Shown here in pieces: positions 44,825-47,060 of a DNA stretch of 47,060 nucleotides (position 1 is the first letter of the stretch; the number at the start of each line of letters is the position of its first letter). The translations under genes and the position numbers were made by a program. Under the pieces are notes generated by a model. It ran no database searches and had not been told where the DNA came from. It saw nothing but the letters and a program-made list of their open reading frames with translations. The stretch is from Nostoc sp. B(2019) (GTDB taxonomy: Bacteria; Cyanobacteriota; Cyanobacteriia; Cyanobacteriales; Nostocaceae): positions 33,117-80,176 of the forward strand of contig NZ_WVID01000024.1 in assembly GCF_010091925.1 (NCBI RefSeq), read 5' to 3'.

Positions 44825-45442
44825 TTAGTTGTCTTTTTCAGCCTCATTGTTAGGTAATTCTTGAGGCTGGAACCTCGGAGGTTTGTTAGGTTCATTTGTA
44901 TTAGTTCTCTTTATAGCAACCCCTTTACAGACAGCAGAAATAGTAGGAAAGCTGTCAGGGTTTAGTTGGATACCAGCACCGATTAGTTCAGCACAGGCAC
45001 GAGCATTGATAATCTCTACATCATATTGAGTCTTACGAGCAATAGTTTCAGCCATTCGCTTGCAAGTATTCTCTAGGCTTCCACCCAGAGGGAAAACTAA
45101 AGCAGCATTCACACCATAAGAGGCGTTGTTGGAGAAACTAATCCCGTCATAGGAACTGAAAGAAGTCCCTAATATTAAAGATGGTCGCGGACACACAACA
45201 TGTATTCCAGCTAGTCCTTGAATCTTATAAGTAGCCGATTCACCAAGGTTATAGACTCCTGTTTGATTAATTGCAGCAGAGTTCCGTTGTTGGTTATCAA
45301 GAGTCTGCTCTTGATTAGGCTGAGATTGAGAATTAACAGAGTTAGTAACAGATTGTGCTTGGACTTTTAGATTTATGCTAACGACTCCGAGTAAACATAG
45401 TAAGGAATAGTTAGTGAATAGTGGTAGAGCTTTTTTAAACAT
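44825..45442 (-). CDS. Secreted 205-residue protein, unknown function
   Basis: Signal peptide to about residue 30 (LLCLLGVVSINLKVQAQ), a Gln/Asn/Ser-rich spacer (about 31-60), then a structured part with TGVYNLGESATYKIQGLAG, VVCPRPSLILGTSFSS and NTCKRMAETIARKTQYDVE, with four cysteines that could form disulfides, and a Pro/Asn-rich tail (about 180-205). First gene of the three-gene secreted cluster. No ribosome site is clear before ATG 45442. Not recognised. Confidence 0.7.
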   Translation of the reverse strand: MFKKALPLFTNYSLLCLLGVVSINLKVQAQSVTNSVNSQSQPNQEQTLDNQQRNSAAINQTGVYNLGESATYKIQGLAGIHVVCPRPSLILGTSFSSYDGISFSNNASYGVNAALVFPLGGSLENTCKRMAETIARKTQYDVEIINARACAELIGAGIQLNPDSFPTISAVCKGVAIKRTNTNEPNKPPRFQPQELPNNEAEKDN

Positions 45443-46681
45443 TTGAAGTTTTTTAGATATTTTAAAGGAAGGATGTTAAGAGTCATAAATTAAGTAAGCT
45501 GGTACAATAAAACTAAACTAAGTAAAGAAAAATGAATTAAACCAAAACCCTTTTTAAACGTGCCTCTTACCTCCTGCTTTCTGCCTTATTTCTACAGCAA
45601 CTTCTTACGCCAACTTACTTAGTTTCTTAATTGGGCGTTTTACTTCAGCAGCACAAAAACGAATGTCTTTGTTATCTGTACTATTTGCCATTTTATTTAC
45701 TGTTGAAAGTATTGAGTTTTTTGAGATTTTTTTTGTTCGTTAATTATCACAAGCCAATATTTCCAACGATTCAAAAAAAATACGAGGGGGATTTTGTGGG
45801 ATTAAGTGGGAGACTGGAAAAGATTAAGATTCATAGAGCATATCTAGAATTTCGGATTGATTACTGCTAGATATATTGAAGCTCTAACTTTGGTTAGATA
45901 AAATTCTTATTAGTCTAGCTTTTCAAAAATAAAAGAGGATTCTCATATCAAGCTTTTAGTCAGGTTCTTCAATTTGGCTCTATTGTTTCGTTACTAGCTA
46001 TTCATTTAATCTAGAGAACAGAATATGCTGAAAACTTCTCGAAATATGCTTTTCGAGTAACTGTGTTGTAGATTAAATTTTTTGCAAGCACTTGTGATCA
46101 CAGTCGTCAGCCCCAGAAACATCGGCTGAAATCTCTATCCAACTGTATGTTAATAGTGCAGTATTTTAATGATAATGAGCCGTTTTAAAGGCGAATAGAA
46201 GAAGCAAAAAGTTTAAAGTAATGATGAGAAGATTTTAAAGATAAAATAAACTTTTTCATAAATTAGTCCATAGAAACTAAATTTTAAAGATAAAATAAAC
46301 TTTCTCATAAATTATTTGATAATATTAGAGTTTGTTATAGAGTAATTACTACTACGTACAACTAGAACCTATAAAAAACATTGTGCTTTGAAAAACTTAT
46401 AACAGCCAAAAACATTTAGTCAGTGAAACTGCCAAACTGAGTCTTGTAAAGGTTGAAAATTCATATTTAGCAAGAAAAACTAATCTGTAAAATAATGAAA
46501 AAATCCAAATTCTAAAATCAACAAATTAAACCTAAATATAATCAACTAAGTTTAGTAAGTTCAAAGTATTATTGGTAATACTTGAGCAACCAGTACTTCA
46601 AATAATTTCAAGTGAACCAATTGTATCAACTGATAATTAATCATCTGCATAAAATTAATTAGATTAGTTTGACTTAAATAG
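45443..46681. other. AT-rich intergenic region beside an IS fragment
   Basis: About 1.2 kb with no supportable gene; the short frames present are AT-rich and lack starts. It contains the CTCGAAA/TTTCGAG hairpin (46038-46057) and the 34-bp direct repeat listed separately. It probably includes the end of the IS630-like element, but terminal repeats could not be defined. Confidence 0.5.
46232..46314. repeat. 34-bp direct repeat, two copies
   Basis: ATTTTAAAGATAAAATAAAC plus fourteen further bases occurs at 46232-46265 and 46281-46314 with one mismatch, 49 bp apart. It is AT-rich and intergenic. Confidence 0.8.
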
Positions 46682-47060
46682 CTAGGTGCAATTAAATATA
46701 AAACGCTCAAGGGCATATCCACTTTTGACACTTCTAGTTTCCATGCCATCAAGAATTGCCAAGGCTAAGTCGTAGTTATTATCAAACATCTGTCCAGCAA
46801 TCTCATGAGTTTTCAGTTGATGCCACTCTGACTCAATGCGATTGATCTCGGAACAATAGGGTGGTAAGAAGAACAAGTAAAGTCCTTGTTGTTGCCACTG
46901 CGGCCATCGTTGTTTTGCTTTCTTACTGGTATGCAACGAGCCATTGTCTTGAACAACCACAGTAATACGTCCAGTTTCATTGAAAGTCTGTTGCGCTTTG
47001 GCTGCAACCCACTCCATTACTTCCATGTAACGCTGTGTTTTGAACCCACCTTGAACCAAG
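46682..47060 (-). CDS. IS630-type transposase, C-terminal part (runs off the window)
   Basis: The last 125 residues of a DDE transposase; the frame continues past the window edge, so the apparent start (VQGGFKTQRYMEV) is not the true one. The second Asp lies in VVQDNGSLHTS and the Glu in PPYCSEINRIESEWHQLK, the DDE catalytic pattern of IS630/ISSoc-like elements. It catalyses cut-and-paste movement. The open frame up to its TAG suggests the visible part is undamaged. Confidence 0.88.
   Translation of the reverse strand, partial: LVQGGFKTQRYMEVMEWVAAKAQQTFNETGRITVVVQDNGSLHTSKKAKQRWPQWQQQGLYLFFLPPYCSEINRIESEWHQLKTHEIAGQMFDNNYDLALAILDGMETRSVKSGYALERFIFNCT

Noticed and set aside
45631-45870. 79-residue frame in the AT-rich region
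   Set aside because: Hydrophobic and AT-driven, with no start signal and no similarity I recognise.
46561-46752. 63-residue frame overlapping the transposase end
   Set aside because: It is out of frame with the DDE transposase and lies in its 3' flank.

Overview
The window comes from a filamentous, probably heterocyst-forming cyanobacterium (order Nostocales). The evidence is photosynthesis genes (psbZ, nblA, and a bciB-type chlorophyll vinyl reductase), a three-gene lipid desaturase cluster, very many GCGATCGC (HIP1) octamers, and abundant short tandem heptamer repeats (TTAGTCA, CCCCAGT, TTGACTnTGGAC types) like the STRR repeats of Nostoc and Anabaena. It reads as ordinary chromosome with local decay and small mobile elements. 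I see no CRISPR array, prophage, rRNA or large biosynthetic cluster.

Layout. 1-1322: an in-phase 42-bp tandem repeat, then an HpnI-like glycosyltransferase on the minus strand. 1403-6703: a cyclic-peptide-type ABC exporter, an exported (Tat) beta-carbonic anhydrase, a 2H-phosphoesterase-like DUF1868 protein, DNA polymerase III delta (holA) and a secreted DUF4168 protein. 6958-15485: a LuxR regulator, a 1516-residue hybrid histidine kinase and a GH31 glucosidase, all on the minus strand. 15711-18689: small unknown proteins, a two-module PspA-like coiled-coil protein and a broken HicB antitoxin. 18743-21654: bciB, then a GxxExxY gene bracketed by inverted repeats that looks like a small mobile cassette, then a PLP enzyme. 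21742-25143: desC-desA-desB, the delta-9, delta-12 and omega-3 desaturases that act in series on membrane-lipid acyl chains. 25407-27568: GNAT, a ProA-like protein lacking the catalytic cysteine, and a zinc-ribbon membrane protein, probably one operon. 28254-29405: tRNA-Gly(GCC), ribH and psbZ. 29609-33340: a DHH-DHHA1-CBS-CBS-nucleotidyltransferase fusion, a dead Uma2 fragment and an intact Uma2 gene. 34085-39943: an ABC-F ATPase, a DUF6825 protein, an ABC1 kinase with a PP2C phosphatase, and nblA. 39944-43035: a Ser/Thr kinase and two small conserved proteins. 43114-47060: an rlmN pseudogene split by a 102-bp MITE-like element, three small secreted proteins (two of them paralogues), about 1.2 kb of AT-rich DNA and the end of an IS630-type transposase.

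The observations I rate highest are these. (1) The ProA homologue has Val at the catalytic Cys position. (2) The DHH/CBS/nucleotidyltransferase gene takes its start codon from a 21-bp tandem repeat that also makes two Met-Asp-Ser-stop mini-ORFs upstream. (3) The GxxExxY gene sits inside an inverted-repeat cassette. (4) The secreted-protein trio has no recognisable function, and its last gene is fused to a decayed rlmN. (5) Heptamer repeats form hairpins directly after stop codons. Family names come from motif recognition by eye, without any database search, and coordinates were counted by hand.
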